This document shows positions 45,490 through 53,395 of a DNA stretch of 64,000 bases, piece after piece; within the stretch, counting starts at the first letter, position 1, and every line of letters begins with the position of its first letter. The stretch is from Bacteroidales bacterium. Lineage in GTDB: Bacteria > Bacteroidota > Bacteroidia > Bacteroidales > Paludibacteraceae. The position numbers were made by a program, and so were the translations under genes. Location of the stretch: assembly GCA_015061145.1 (NCBI GenBank), contig SUXD01000002.1:1-64000 (forward strand), read 5' to 3'. The notes beneath the pieces were generated by a model. That model saw only the letters and a program-made list of their open reading frames with translations. It searched no databases and was not told the origin of the DNA.

Positions 45490-46146
45490 TCAATTTTCTG
45501 CTCCGTCTTCGGCAGGGAATCCGTCGGGGAAACGTTCGTGAATGATGTTTTCCACATTCGGGTCGTTTGCCAGTTCTTCGTCGGCATCGCGCACGCTGCG
45601 CTGGCGCTCTGGGTCGTAGAGCATGCCTGTGCAGACACAGTATTTGCGTCCGGTGCGCACCAGCACATCATGATTGATGCAACCTTCGCATCCTTTCCAG
45701 AAAGTCTCGTCGTCGGTAAGTTGCGCAAAAGTGACAGGCACATATCCGTGATCGGTATTCAATTTCATGACAGCTGCACCCGAAGTAAGACTGAATATTT
45801 TTGCCTGCGGCCAGCGCATGCGTGCCAAGGTGAAAGTGACATGTTTGATGCGGCGCGCCAATCCATGTCCGCGATATTCTTCGGGCACAATCAGTCCAGA
45901 GGTGGTCACATAATGCTTGCCGCCCCAAGTCTCGATATAGCTGAAACCTGCGAATTTGTCGCCATCGAGTGCAATGACAGCTTTTCCTTCGCTCATTTTT
46001 TGTTTCACATATCCGGGATTGCGTTTAGCAATGCCAGTTCCGCGCACTTTTGCTGCGGCAGCTATCGTAGCAAGGATTTCATCTACATATTTGTAGTGGT
46101 CCTTGTCGGCGACCATGATTTTAATTGAATCGTTATAAGTTTTCAT
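45490..46146 (-). CDS. GNAT N-acyltransferase in the arginine operon
   Basis: 218 residues. The GNAT acetyl-CoA loop is visible at about 85-105: GLIVPEEYRGHGLARRIK, following strands YVTTSGL and preceding FSLTSGAAVMKLNTDHGYVPV. The C-terminus has a CxxC-like CEGCINHD and a Cys-rich KYCVCTG. The gene lies between argR and argG and overlaps argR by 4 bases (ATGA type). That position suggests an N-acyl-glutamate synthase replacing ArgA, which is inference. The GNAT fold is well supported. Confidence 0.82.
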   Translation of the reverse strand: MKTYNDSIKIMVADKDHYKYVDEILATIAAAAKVRGTGIAKRNPGYVKQKMSEGKAVIALDGDKFAGFSYIETWGGKHYVTTSGLIVPEEYRGHGLARRIKHVTFTLARMRWPQAKIFSLTSGAAVMKLNTDHGYVPVTFAQLTDDETFWKGCEGCINHDVLVRTGRKYCVCTGMLYDPERQRSVRDADEELANDPNVENIIHERFPDGFPAEDGAEN

Positions 46147-46589
46147 TTCAGTTTTATAATTACGGAAAGCGAGTTCAACACTTGCTCCCTTGTTGATTTT
46201 TCGTCAGTCACTAATAATATAGTATCTTCGCCTGCCACAGTGCCGATCACCACATCGGCGGCTTTCTCGTCGATTTCGTACGCCAAGCGGCTTGCATATC
46301 CCGGACGGGTTTTCACCACTGCTATATTCCCCGAGAAAGCAATGCTCACAAAGCCTTTCTCGTCGGCTTGCGCCACATTCTGCTGCGACTGCGGCAACAC
46401 ATACCGATACACACCGCCCTGCAATACTATTTTCGAGACATTCAGTTCTCTCAAATCGCGCGAAAGGGTGCTTTGCGTCATCGGACAGCCGTTCTGCTCC
46501 ATCAACGACAGGAGCTCGTCCTGGCTCGTGACAGTATGTTCGGCAAGCAAACGCTTGATTACCATGAATCTTTTATCTTTTGCTTTCAT
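46143..46589 (-). CDS. argR: Arginine repressor ArgR
   Basis: 148 residues. An N-terminal winged helix-turn-helix (RFMVIKRLLAEHTVTSQDELLSLMEQNGCPMTQSTLSRDLRELNVSK) and a C-terminal oligomerisation and arginine-binding domain (VGTVAGEDTILLVTDEK) are both typical. ArgR hexamers bind paired ARG boxes in the presence of arginine. Its own promoter carries such a pair, so the operon is probably autoregulated. Confidence 0.95.
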   Translation of the reverse strand: MKAKDKRFMVIKRLLAEHTVTSQDELLSLMEQNGCPMTQSTLSRDLRELNVSKIVLQGGVYRYVLPQSQQNVAQADEKGFVSIAFSGNIAVVKTRPGYASRLAYEIDEKAADVVIGTVAGEDTILLVTDEKSTREQVLNSLSVIIKLK

Positions 46590-46612
46590 ACGGCGTTTAA
46601 GAAATCAGCATG

Positions 46613-46664
46613 CAAAAATAACAAATTCTGCATAAAAATTCAAAAAATATGAATTTTTATGCAG
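46613..46664 (-). promoter_or_regulatory. argR operon promoter with tandem ARG boxes
   Basis: A 14-bp perfect inverted repeat (CTGCATAAAAATTC at 46628-46641, GAATTTTTATGCAG at 46651-46664) contains two ARG-box-like sites: TGCATAAAAATTCA (46629-46642) and TGAATTTTTATGCA (46650-46663). Each differs from TGAATWWWWATTCA by one base. Their centres are 21 bases apart, as in classical ArgR operators. The -33 TTTG (46641-46644, minus) lies between and overlaps the boxes, and TATTTTTG (46613-46620) follows after 20 bases. Confidence 0.85.
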
Positions 46665-46705
46665 AAAATTTACATTTTACCCTTGCACGCAGTCGCGGCA
46701 AGCTT

Positions 46706-49354
46706 TTATTCTATCTGGAAACAAATCAGTTTCTCTTCGTTCACCACCAACAGATAAGTTCCTTTCTTGGGCGAAAGATGGCCCACGCAAGGAGGCACCA
46801 CACTTTGGAACGCCTGCCCTATCATTGCCGACTTGCGGGCATCGAAAACTTCCATTTTCTTGAGCGACGGCGAGTAAACCATCACAAAATCATCGTTGAC
46901 AAGCGGCAAGCAATCCGAGATTTCGAATTCGGTCTCAAAAGTTTTCTTCAGATTTCGGTCGTAGGCATACAACTTGCCGTTGTCCACAAAGACATAAACT
47001 GGTTTCTGCGGCGTGCCCACTCTTAAGAAATAGTGTTCGGGCGACAATTTTTCCTGCAGTTTTTGCGATGTAACATTGCCTGAAAAGTCAATCTGCTTGA
47101 GATATCCCGAATCGTCGGTGGTAATCAGGCAGGGCTTGGATGTTTTGTTGTACAGCAAGAAGAATGGATTGTTTTTGCTCATCACAATTTTCGACTTGAG
47201 CCGCACACGCGTGTTGCCTCTGCGGTCAAGGATGTAAGGCGACGCGCCGTCGCTCACTAAAATATAATCTTTGCCAGAAAGGCGAAGATACTGGATGGGC
47301 AATGTCACTACGTCGGCAGTTGTTTTCAGGTTCCAGTCAGGTATCTGTTTTCCTTCCTTATTAAATAATAATATTTTACGATTGGCGCATGGCACAAAGA
47401 AACGATAATCTTTGGCGTTGTCGTAATCGAATACCGACATCGGCGCCGAAGCCTCCTGCGGCAGCGCCACCGGATAGTTTTCTACATTTCTGCCCTTTCG
47501 GTCGATAATATAGATGGCTTTGGCCGTATTGAACACAAACTGATATTTTCCGTTTTTATACAAATCAATCTGCGCCACATCCGTTCCCATGATGTTTCCT
47601 TCGACCGGGGCAGTCCACTGAAGTTTTCCCTCGCTGGTATAGCAATAGAGTTTTTTGTCTTCGGCTTGCAGCAGAATCTCACTTTCGGAAGTGGCCGGAT
47701 TGACCACAATCACAGGACCGAACACCGGCATTTCCTTGAATTCAGTCTGCCACACGATGGCATTCAGTTTTTTGGGCGCTTCGGGTTGTTCGGCAAGAGG
47801 CTCAGCTTCGCCAAACTTTACAAAAGCGCTGCCGTATACCATGCCATACTCGGGTTCCACTTGACCGCCCAAAATTTTCAATTTTCCAAAAAACGTCTGA
47901 TTCTCGCGTATCATTTTCGAACAGGAATCAGTGAAGAGCGAATCGGCAAAACGCTGAATGACAGAGAAATCCACCAGGAAAGAAAGCGAAGACGCCGAAC
48001 TGAAATTTTCGGTTACAAAGGCGCCATTCTCCGTTTTGGGGAGCACATACCCTGCCGTGATTCTGCCAGCCAACTCGTGCGCCGCCTGTTCGGTTTCGGT
48101 GAGCAGCAAAGCCCGCCCGACAAGACAAGCATAACGTTTTTCGGTCACAGAGAATTCTCCTGCCACTGCCGACAGATTCATATTTTGGGGCAATTTATAA
48201 ACCGAAATATTGCGTGCCGTGTATTCTGATATGCGAGATGTTTTCGACGCTATTTTGTCCAGATTTTCTGTCACGATAATAGAATCGGAGAGCGACAGCA
48301 GCACAAATTCATTGGCTTGCCACTTGCCTGCCAACGGCGCCACACCAGCCACAAATTCCCCTGCGAAATAGTTAGCCAGGAACTGATTTCCGCTGGCCGA
48401 CGGATATTTCTCGCGCGGAAGGCGTTTTTTTAACTTTTCGAAATACATTTTATTGTCGCTCAAGCCGCATTGCACAAACAAAGCCGCATTCGACGGAATA
48501 AGCGAAGTGAGCGTGGTACGCACACGTTGCTGCCCGTTCAGCAATTCGGTGATATAATTCTCGGAAGCGTCGGCATAACCGTTGAGCGAAATCTGGCTGT
48601 CGGAAAGCGAAACATCGAACGCCACCCACGACGCGAACGAGGAAAGAGAAGCGTATGCAACCGATTTTTCGTCAAGCGCATAGGTCAGCGACCGGCGCAA
48701 ATTTTTCATATTCAAGAAAAGATTTGCCACGGAGTTTTTTCCCGCCGTCTCGGCCATTTTGACAAACAGGGGGTCGGCATCGGCAACCGAAGCGCGAGAC
48801 TGCACGGCAGTCACCGACTCCACCACCGCCGAAACGTCGGTAGAGGCAATAAGAATTCCTGCGCAATAGGCGGCAGAAACGCCTTTTTCGGGGAAAGTGC
48901 ATATCTCCACAGTTCCGTTTTTCGTCACATTTTTAGGCGACGATTTTTCAAGTTCTTTCGCCAAATCAAGCCACTCGTTTTTCGTCATTTTGGTTGCTGC
49001 CAGCGGATGCAGGGCAAGCGAGTCGGTCAGCAAAGCGAAAACGAAATCGTAATCGTTGGCAGCGTCTTTGTTTTTTTGTTCCATCGCCAGCGATGCGAAA
49101 CTTTTGAAAAACGCTATTTCACGCGAAATTCGGTCGATTTCCGCAAAGTCGTACATCGCCATAGTGTCGGCCATCATTGTCTGAAATTCATTCATGTCAC
49201 GGCTCTCGAAGAAAGCCAATGTGTTGGCTGGCAGCACAGAATGGATGTTCGTTTCAGAAAAAAGTATCGTGCGGTTCCGAATCTGCCTATATCCAAAGTA
49301 AGCCCCCGCACCCAGTGCGGCAATCAGTAATAGAGAAATTATCTTTTTCATCAT
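46706..49354 (-). CDS. Membrane-anchored protein with C-terminal beta-propeller-like half
   Basis: 882 residues, not recognised. One N-terminal membrane segment (about 4-22, KKIISLLLIAALGAGAYFGY) anchors a large extracytoplasmic part. Residues 30-480 look like a lipoprotein-like alpha/beta fold resembling DUF3352. The last 350 carry repeated strands of PQQ/WD-like type: LYCYTSEGKLQWTAPVEGNIMG, IYIIDRKGRNVENYPV, ILLFNKEGKQIPDW, LYAYDRNLKKTFE. The stop overlaps nothing downstream, but the start overlaps the PagL-like gene by 4 bases, so they are co-translated. Function unknown. Confidence 0.7.
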   Translation of the reverse strand: MMKKIISLLLIAALGAGAYFGYRQIRNRTILFSETNIHSVLPANTLAFFESRDMNEFQTMMADTMAMYDFAEIDRISREIAFFKSFASLAMEQKNKDAANDYDFVFALLTDSLALHPLAATKMTKNEWLDLAKELEKSSPKNVTKNGTVEICTFPEKGVSAAYCAGILIASTDVSAVVESVTAVQSRASVADADPLFVKMAETAGKNSVANLFLNMKNLRRSLTYALDEKSVAYASLSSFASWVAFDVSLSDSQISLNGYADASENYITELLNGQQRVRTTLTSLIPSNAALFVQCGLSDNKMYFEKLKKRLPREKYPSASGNQFLANYFAGEFVAGVAPLAGKWQANEFVLLSLSDSIIVTENLDKIASKTSRISEYTARNISVYKLPQNMNLSAVAGEFSVTEKRYACLVGRALLLTETEQAAHELAGRITAGYVLPKTENGAFVTENFSSASSLSFLVDFSVIQRFADSLFTDSCSKMIRENQTFFGKLKILGGQVEPEYGMVYGSAFVKFGEAEPLAEQPEAPKKLNAIVWQTEFKEMPVFGPVIVVNPATSESEILLQAEDKKLYCYTSEGKLQWTAPVEGNIMGTDVAQIDLYKNGKYQFVFNTAKAIYIIDRKGRNVENYPVALPQEASAPMSVFDYDNAKDYRFFVPCANRKILLFNKEGKQIPDWNLKTTADVVTLPIQYLRLSGKDYILVSDGASPYILDRRGNTRVRLKSKIVMSKNNPFFLLYNKTSKPCLITTDDSGYLKQIDFSGNVTSQKLQEKLSPEHYFLRVGTPQKPVYVFVDNGKLYAYDRNLKKTFETEFEISDCLPLVNDDFVMVYSPSLKKMEVFDARKSAMIGQAFQSVVPPCVGHLSPKKGTYLLVVNEEKLICFQIE

Positions 49355-50733
49355 TTGCTAAGTTTTTTTGCTTTTTTACCCATCGGCACTTCATCTTTTT
49401 TAGATGTTTTTTGTTCTTCCCTCTCCACTTTCGAGCGCGGCGTTTTCTTCTTTTTCTCGGGGAGCCAGCTGTAAGGCGCTTTCTCTTTTTTATAGAGCGA
49501 ATAACCCACGCCCACCTCCAGCGATTCCATCTCTGTCTTATGCGCTTTCACCGCCGCTGTCACATAAATATTGTTCCATACATCGTATTTGCCCGACAGC
49601 CGCAAATAGCAATGCCCGTCGTGCGCTGTTTGCTTGTTCATCAGATACAGTCCTACTTGCAGACCGCCCGTGAACTTGCCGAAAAGCAACTCGTTTGCCC
49701 AAGATACGCCCAATCGAAACGGCGAAGCATTCTCGCCTGCTGGCGAGTTCTTGCCAGAATAGTATTCAGGCAGTGTTCTGTCTTTGGTGAAAGCCATGTT
49801 GTAGAAAGCATCCACCGACAGACCCATCCTATATATATTGGCCAACGGACGGTAGGCCCCTACCCGCAGCGTGAAAGTCGGATAGAGCTTTTCGTCGGTT
49901 TCGTGCTTGCGATTGGCGCCAATTGTCAGTTCCGGTTCGAAATACCAACGGCGCGGCAATCTGTCGAGCCCTGCCCGCATCGGGCATGGCGACATATAAG
50001 GGATGTATCGCAACCCTACGCCGACATTCAGCACATCAAGACCTTCGTCGGACTTGCGCACACTTCCGTTGGCGTAGTGGCTCCACGCAAATTCGCCCAA
50101 CACACCCCAGCGCGACCAGAACCCTTGATTCTTTTTCGAAAAGCGAAGGTCGAAATTCAAGCCAGCGGTAAGATACACATTGGCCACAGAGCCGATGGCA
50201 TAATTATTGGCGGAATAATCGCGCGGCTGAGCAGGTTCCCACAACTGAGGGTCAAGGCTCTTGTCATACTTTTTCGTCAAGAAAGACACGCCTGCGCCAA
50301 GTTTAGCATTCAGCGAGAAGATGCGCGAAGTTTTGGTTTTTGCTATCGGCAAATTAATATAAGGATAGAAGGTGTAGGCATCGCCAAGATAATCCTTGTT
50401 GCCCAGATTCAAGTATTGGGCCGCCAGCCCCACCGTCGGGAAATTCCAATAGAAAACCCATCCCGTGCCGCCCAGCTGCGGAAATTCTACGGCGAACTCC
50501 GCTCCTCGGGTATAATCGCCATCCAAACCGCGAATAGCCTGGCTGTGACGCCAAAGACGGCCCTGCAGATACTCCAGTTTGTACTGAAGCGCCAAGTTGC
50601 CGCCAAACAAGGAGTTGCGGCACCCGTCGGGACCGCAAGGCGAATACACAACCCTCGATTTTGCATTAGCGTGAAGGGTACAAAAACACATCAAGACAAA
50701 AAGGATTGATATTTTTGCGATTCTCATTTTCAT
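49351..50733 (-). CDS. PagL-like (acyloxyacyl hydrolase) outer-membrane protein, active-site Ser replaced
   Basis: 460 residues from MKMRIAKISILFVLM (signal peptide to about 24). Amphipathic strands run through residues 60-400, suggesting an outer-membrane barrel, and a Lys-rich tail follows. The segment around W-SHYANGSVRKSDEGLDVLNVGVGLRY aligns with the PagL signature HxSNGG....NPG.N..G, in which His and Ser are catalytic. Here the Ser position is Ala (codon GCC). The end of the gene overlaps the 882-residue gene by 4 bases. The family call is moderate. Confidence 0.65.
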   Translation of the reverse strand: MKMRIAKISILFVLMCFCTLHANAKSRVVYSPCGPDGCRNSLFGGNLALQYKLEYLQGRLWRHSQAIRGLDGDYTRGAEFAVEFPQLGGTGWVFYWNFPTVGLAAQYLNLGNKDYLGDAYTFYPYINLPIAKTKTSRIFSLNAKLGAGVSFLTKKYDKSLDPQLWEPAQPRDYSANNYAIGSVANVYLTAGLNFDLRFSKKNQGFWSRWGVLGEFAWSHYANGSVRKSDEGLDVLNVGVGLRYIPYMSPCPMRAGLDRLPRRWYFEPELTIGANRKHETDEKLYPTFTLRVGAYRPLANIYRMGLSVDAFYNMAFTKDRTLPEYYSGKNSPAGENASPFRLGVSWANELLFGKFTGGLQVGLYLMNKQTAHDGHCYLRLSGKYDVWNNIYVTAAVKAHKTEMESLEVGVGYSLYKKEKAPYSWLPEKKKKTPRSKVEREEQKTSKKDEVPMGKKAKKLSK

Positions 50734-50830
50734 TTTTTTGTAAAAAAGAGTATTTTTGTTGAATCGGTCATTGCGACTTTTTAGAATTTCACAAATATAC
50801 AAAAACATTTTTAATCAAATAGCAGTCAAA

Positions 50831-51553
50831 ATGTTTGTATTGTTAAAAAAAGAATTTCTGTATTTCTTCAGTTCGGCAAGCGGTTACATCATTGTCGGCA
50901 TATTTTTGTTTCTGACAGGCGCCATGCTCTGGATTTTCCCCGGAGAATATAACATCATCGACTCGGGGTACGCCCAGATAGACGGTTTATTCGTATTGGC
51001 CCCATGGCTTTATCTTTTCCTTGTTCCGGCCGTCACCATGAAAAGTTTCTCGGAAGAGAAGCGTACGGGCACCATCGAGCTCATCTACACCCGCCCGATT
51101 TCGGGGTTGAAAATCATCTTGGCCAAATATGGCGCCAGCGTGCTGCTCGTGCTTTTTTCACTGCTCCCCACACTGCTCTATTTCGCTACAGTATATTATT
51201 TTGCTCAACCTGTGGGAAATGTTGACACCGGCGGAATTTTCGGTTCTTACATCGGTCTGTTTTTTCTTGCCGCCGTTTATGCCGCCATTGGCATTTTCGC
51301 TTCGGCCATTTCTGAAAATCAAGTCGTTTCGTTCGTCATAGCAGTGTTTTTATGCTTCTTTTTCTACTACGGGTTCGACTTGCTCGCATCCATCTCGGGC
51401 ACTGCGCGAAAGGAGTTTTTTCTTATAGGACTTGGCATCAATTCGCACTACGAAGCCATGAGCCGGGGTGTAATTGACATTCGTGATGTAGTTTATTTTC
51501 TTTCTGTCATCGCTATTTTTATTTATTCAACCAAACTTGTCATTAAAAGATGA
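50831..51553 (+). CDS. gldF: GldF-type ABC transporter permease
   Basis: 240 residues from the ATG at 50831 (MFVLLKKEFLYFFSSASGYIIVGIFLFLTGAMLWIFPGEYNI). Six membrane segments and the ABC-2 family EEKRTGTIELIYTRPISGLKIILAKY loop are present. GldF with GldG and the ATPase GldA forms an ABC transporter linked to gliding and probably to cell-envelope assembly. No gldG follows; surE starts 4 bases inside its end (ATGA). Confidence 0.88.
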   Translation: MFVLLKKEFLYFFSSASGYIIVGIFLFLTGAMLWIFPGEYNIIDSGYAQIDGLFVLAPWLYLFLVPAVTMKSFSEEKRTGTIELIYTRPISGLKIILAKYGASVLLVLFSLLPTLLYFATVYYFAQPVGNVDTGGIFGSYIGLFFLAAVYAAIGIFASAISENQVVSFVIAVFLCFFFYYGFDLLASISGTARKEFFLIGLGINSHYEAMSRGVIDIRDVVYFLSVIAIFIYSTKLVIKR

Positions 51554-52314
51554 GAAAACCTTTGATTCTGATAACAAACGACGACGGCGTGAATGCCGCA
51601 GGCATCAGCGCCCTCACCAATGCCATGGCACGCATCGGCGATGTGGTGGTGGTAGCGCCCGACCGGCCGCGTTCAGGCAAATCGAGTGCCATAACGCCCG
51701 ACAAGCCCATCAGACTGAGTTTGCGTAAAGAATACGAAAACGTTAAGATATACGCTTGCAGCGGCACTCCCACCGACTGCGTGAAAATGTCAATCAACCA
51801 AATTCTGGACCGGCGCCCCGACTTGCTGGTGTCGGGCATCAACCACGGGCCAAACACCGCCATCAGCGTCATCTATTCCGGCACAATGGGCGCCGCGCTC
51901 GAGGGGTGTATAAACGACATACCGTCCATCGGTTTCTCGCTTTGCCACTACGAATGCGACAGCGATTTTGAACAAGCCGCCACCTTTGCCGAAAGCATGG
52001 CAAGAAAAGTGCTTGAAAACGGCTTGCCGAAAGGTGTTTGCCTCAACGCCAACATACCCGGAAGGTTGCCCAAAGGCGTTCGCTTATGCCACCAGACCGA
52101 CGGCAAATGGGTGGAAGAGTTCATCAAACGCACCGACCCTGCCGAGCACGACTACTATTGGCTGAGCGGTCATTACGAGAACAACGAGCCAGAGAACGAA
52201 CATTCTGACGAATGGGCTGTGGCCAACAATTATATTGCCGTCGTACCTTGCAAAATAGACTTTACGGACTATGATTTTCTGAACAATTACAAAAAGATGA
52301 ATTATGACTTTTAA
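51550..52314 (+). CDS. surE: 5'/3'-nucleotidase SurE
   Basis: 254 residues. The metal-binding ILITNDDGVNAAGISALTNAM, the Ser in GKSSAITPDKP and the VSGINHGPNTAISVIYSGTMGAALEG region are intact. SurE hydrolyses nucleoside monophosphates and short polyphosphates in the cytoplasm. It overlaps gldF by 4 bases and the next small gene by 11. In Bacteroidales surE is often followed by a small membrane gene and lpxB. Confidence 0.96.
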   Translation: MRKPLILITNDDGVNAAGISALTNAMARIGDVVVVAPDRPRSGKSSAITPDKPIRLSLRKEYENVKIYACSGTPTDCVKMSINQILDRRPDLLVSGINHGPNTAISVIYSGTMGAALEGCINDIPSIGFSLCHYECDSDFEQAATFAESMARKVLENGLPKGVCLNANIPGRLPKGVRLCHQTDGKWVEEFIKRTDPAEHDYYWLSGHYENNEPENEHSDEWAVANNYIAVVPCKIDFTDYDFLNNYKKMNYDF

Positions 52315-52606
52315 CAAAAACGAAAACGGATTTGACAGCGTTCTGCTCGGAATAGTTCTTTCCCTCGGACTGGCAATAGGGCTCTTGATTCTTATCTTCA
52401 AAACGCGCTATCAGACAGAAATGCCCCTTTTTGAAGCCATCTGGAACCTGTCGAAAAAAGGATTGCTCACCAAAGATCTGCTTGCCAGCAGCCTACCCGG
52501 ACTTGCGTTGATATTCATTTTCTCGAAACTCGGAAAAGAGAAAGCCACCATCGGTGCTTTTGTCGGTGTTGTGCCCTCCATCATCCTCACATTCTGGTTT
52601 TTGTGA
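52304..52606 (+). CDS. Small membrane protein downstream of surE
   Basis: 100 residues, with two or three membrane helices (about 12-32, 55-75 and 82-98). It starts 11 bases inside surE, so translation is coupled. The gene is a usual Bacteroidales companion of surE, normally followed by lpxB; here lpxB is absent and intergenic DNA leads into the toxin locus. Function not known. Confidence 0.75.
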   Translation: MTFNKNENGFDSVLLGIVLSLGLAIGLLILIFKTRYQTEMPLFEAIWNLSKKGLLTKDLLASSLPGLALIFIFSKLGKEKATIGAFVGVVPSIILTFWFL

Positions 52607-52939
52607 ACACTCGCCACCTCCCATTCGGCGTAGCGCCCTCACTGCATCGTAGCTGACGGCAAACTGTCGGTTTGTAGCCGTAACATGCGAACCTGTTATT
52701 TTATGTCAAAACTGTTCTTTTCTAAATTAATATTTTGTTTTTGCCGTTCATTTTTCTTTCCGCAAGAAAAACGAACAAAAAAGAACTCTCCGCTGAGCCT
52801 GTCTCACTAAAAATGTTCGTCTCGAATCTAAACCGAAAGAACGCGCTGCGCTTGAACGGCTTTCGGTTTTTACGATTCTCAACTCCATTTTTTAACGCTC
52901 GCCAGTCAAGGCGGAAATTTGCTCATGCTGTGGGCATTA
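52607..52939. other. Intergenic region between the gldF-surE operon and the RHS array
   Basis: No supported gene. A hairpin ACGGC-AAAC/GTTT-GCCGT lies at 52657-52682. A 10-bp inverted repeat AAACCGAAAG/CTTTCGGTTT (52830-52839 and 52860-52869, 20-base loop, T-run after) looks like a terminator for the plus-strand operon. The open frame in this stretch is not protein-like. Confidence 0.5.
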
Positions 52940-53032
52940 GGATGTGGCAGTATGTAGAGAATATATTGGTTAGGGTTGGCATTATTTCCTTATCACTTTT
53001 ATTCCTTTAGATTCAAAAAAATCGAACATTTC
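52940..53032. repeat. 93-base direct repeat, copy 1
   Basis: It matches 54275-54367 without gaps over 93 bases with about 10 differences. The copy holds the end of the membrane-protein gene at 52982 and 42 bases of DNA beyond its stop. Confidence 0.85.
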
Positions 53033-53395
53033 ATTAAGTGATTTTTTCCCCATAAAATCCATATAAGCACTAATATTCCCATTTCTTGTACATATACTTA
53101 TCTTACCTAATCTTCTTCCTGATGTTTTATAGATAATCTTCTTAACTTCCTCTATTTTTACATTCTTTTTTTTGAAACAAAATGGTCGAAAATCTTCAAG
53201 TTCTCTTTCTGAAATTGACACAACATTAAAAAAACAAACAGAAAAAATGATAAAATATGTTATAATAATAATAATGTTATAAAATAGAGAAATATTGATG
53301 ATTTTTAATATTTCGAACATTACCCAAAGAATAGGAAATACAATTAAATATATTGGATATGAACTTATTTTCCATTTAATCTCTTTATTCTTCAT
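52982..53395 (-). CDS. Probable membrane immunity protein of displaced RHS cassette 2
   Basis: 137 residues. Two membrane segments (about 12-33 and 37-58) are followed by a short beta-rich cytoplasmic domain resembling a bacterial PH-like fold. It ends DFMGKKSLNEMFDFFESKGIKVIRK. The end is nearly the same as in the protein at 54317-54748 (DFMRKHKQQEMFDFFESKGIRVIKK), while the middles differ. It starts 11 bases inside the preceding toxin fragment, so it is probably its immunity partner. The function is inferred from position only. Confidence 0.68.
   Translation of the reverse strand: MKNKEIKWKISSYPIYLIVFPILWVMFEILKIINISLFYNIIIIITYFIIFSVCFFNVVSISERELEDFRPFCFKKKNVKIEEVKKIIYKTSGRRLGKISICTRNGNISAYMDFMGKKSLNEMFDFFESKGIKVIRK

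Noticed and set aside
52735..53010. Plus-strand open frame of 91 codons in the spacer before the toxin array
   Set aside because: It reads through a likely terminator and the 93-base repeat, has no family resemblance and no promoter.
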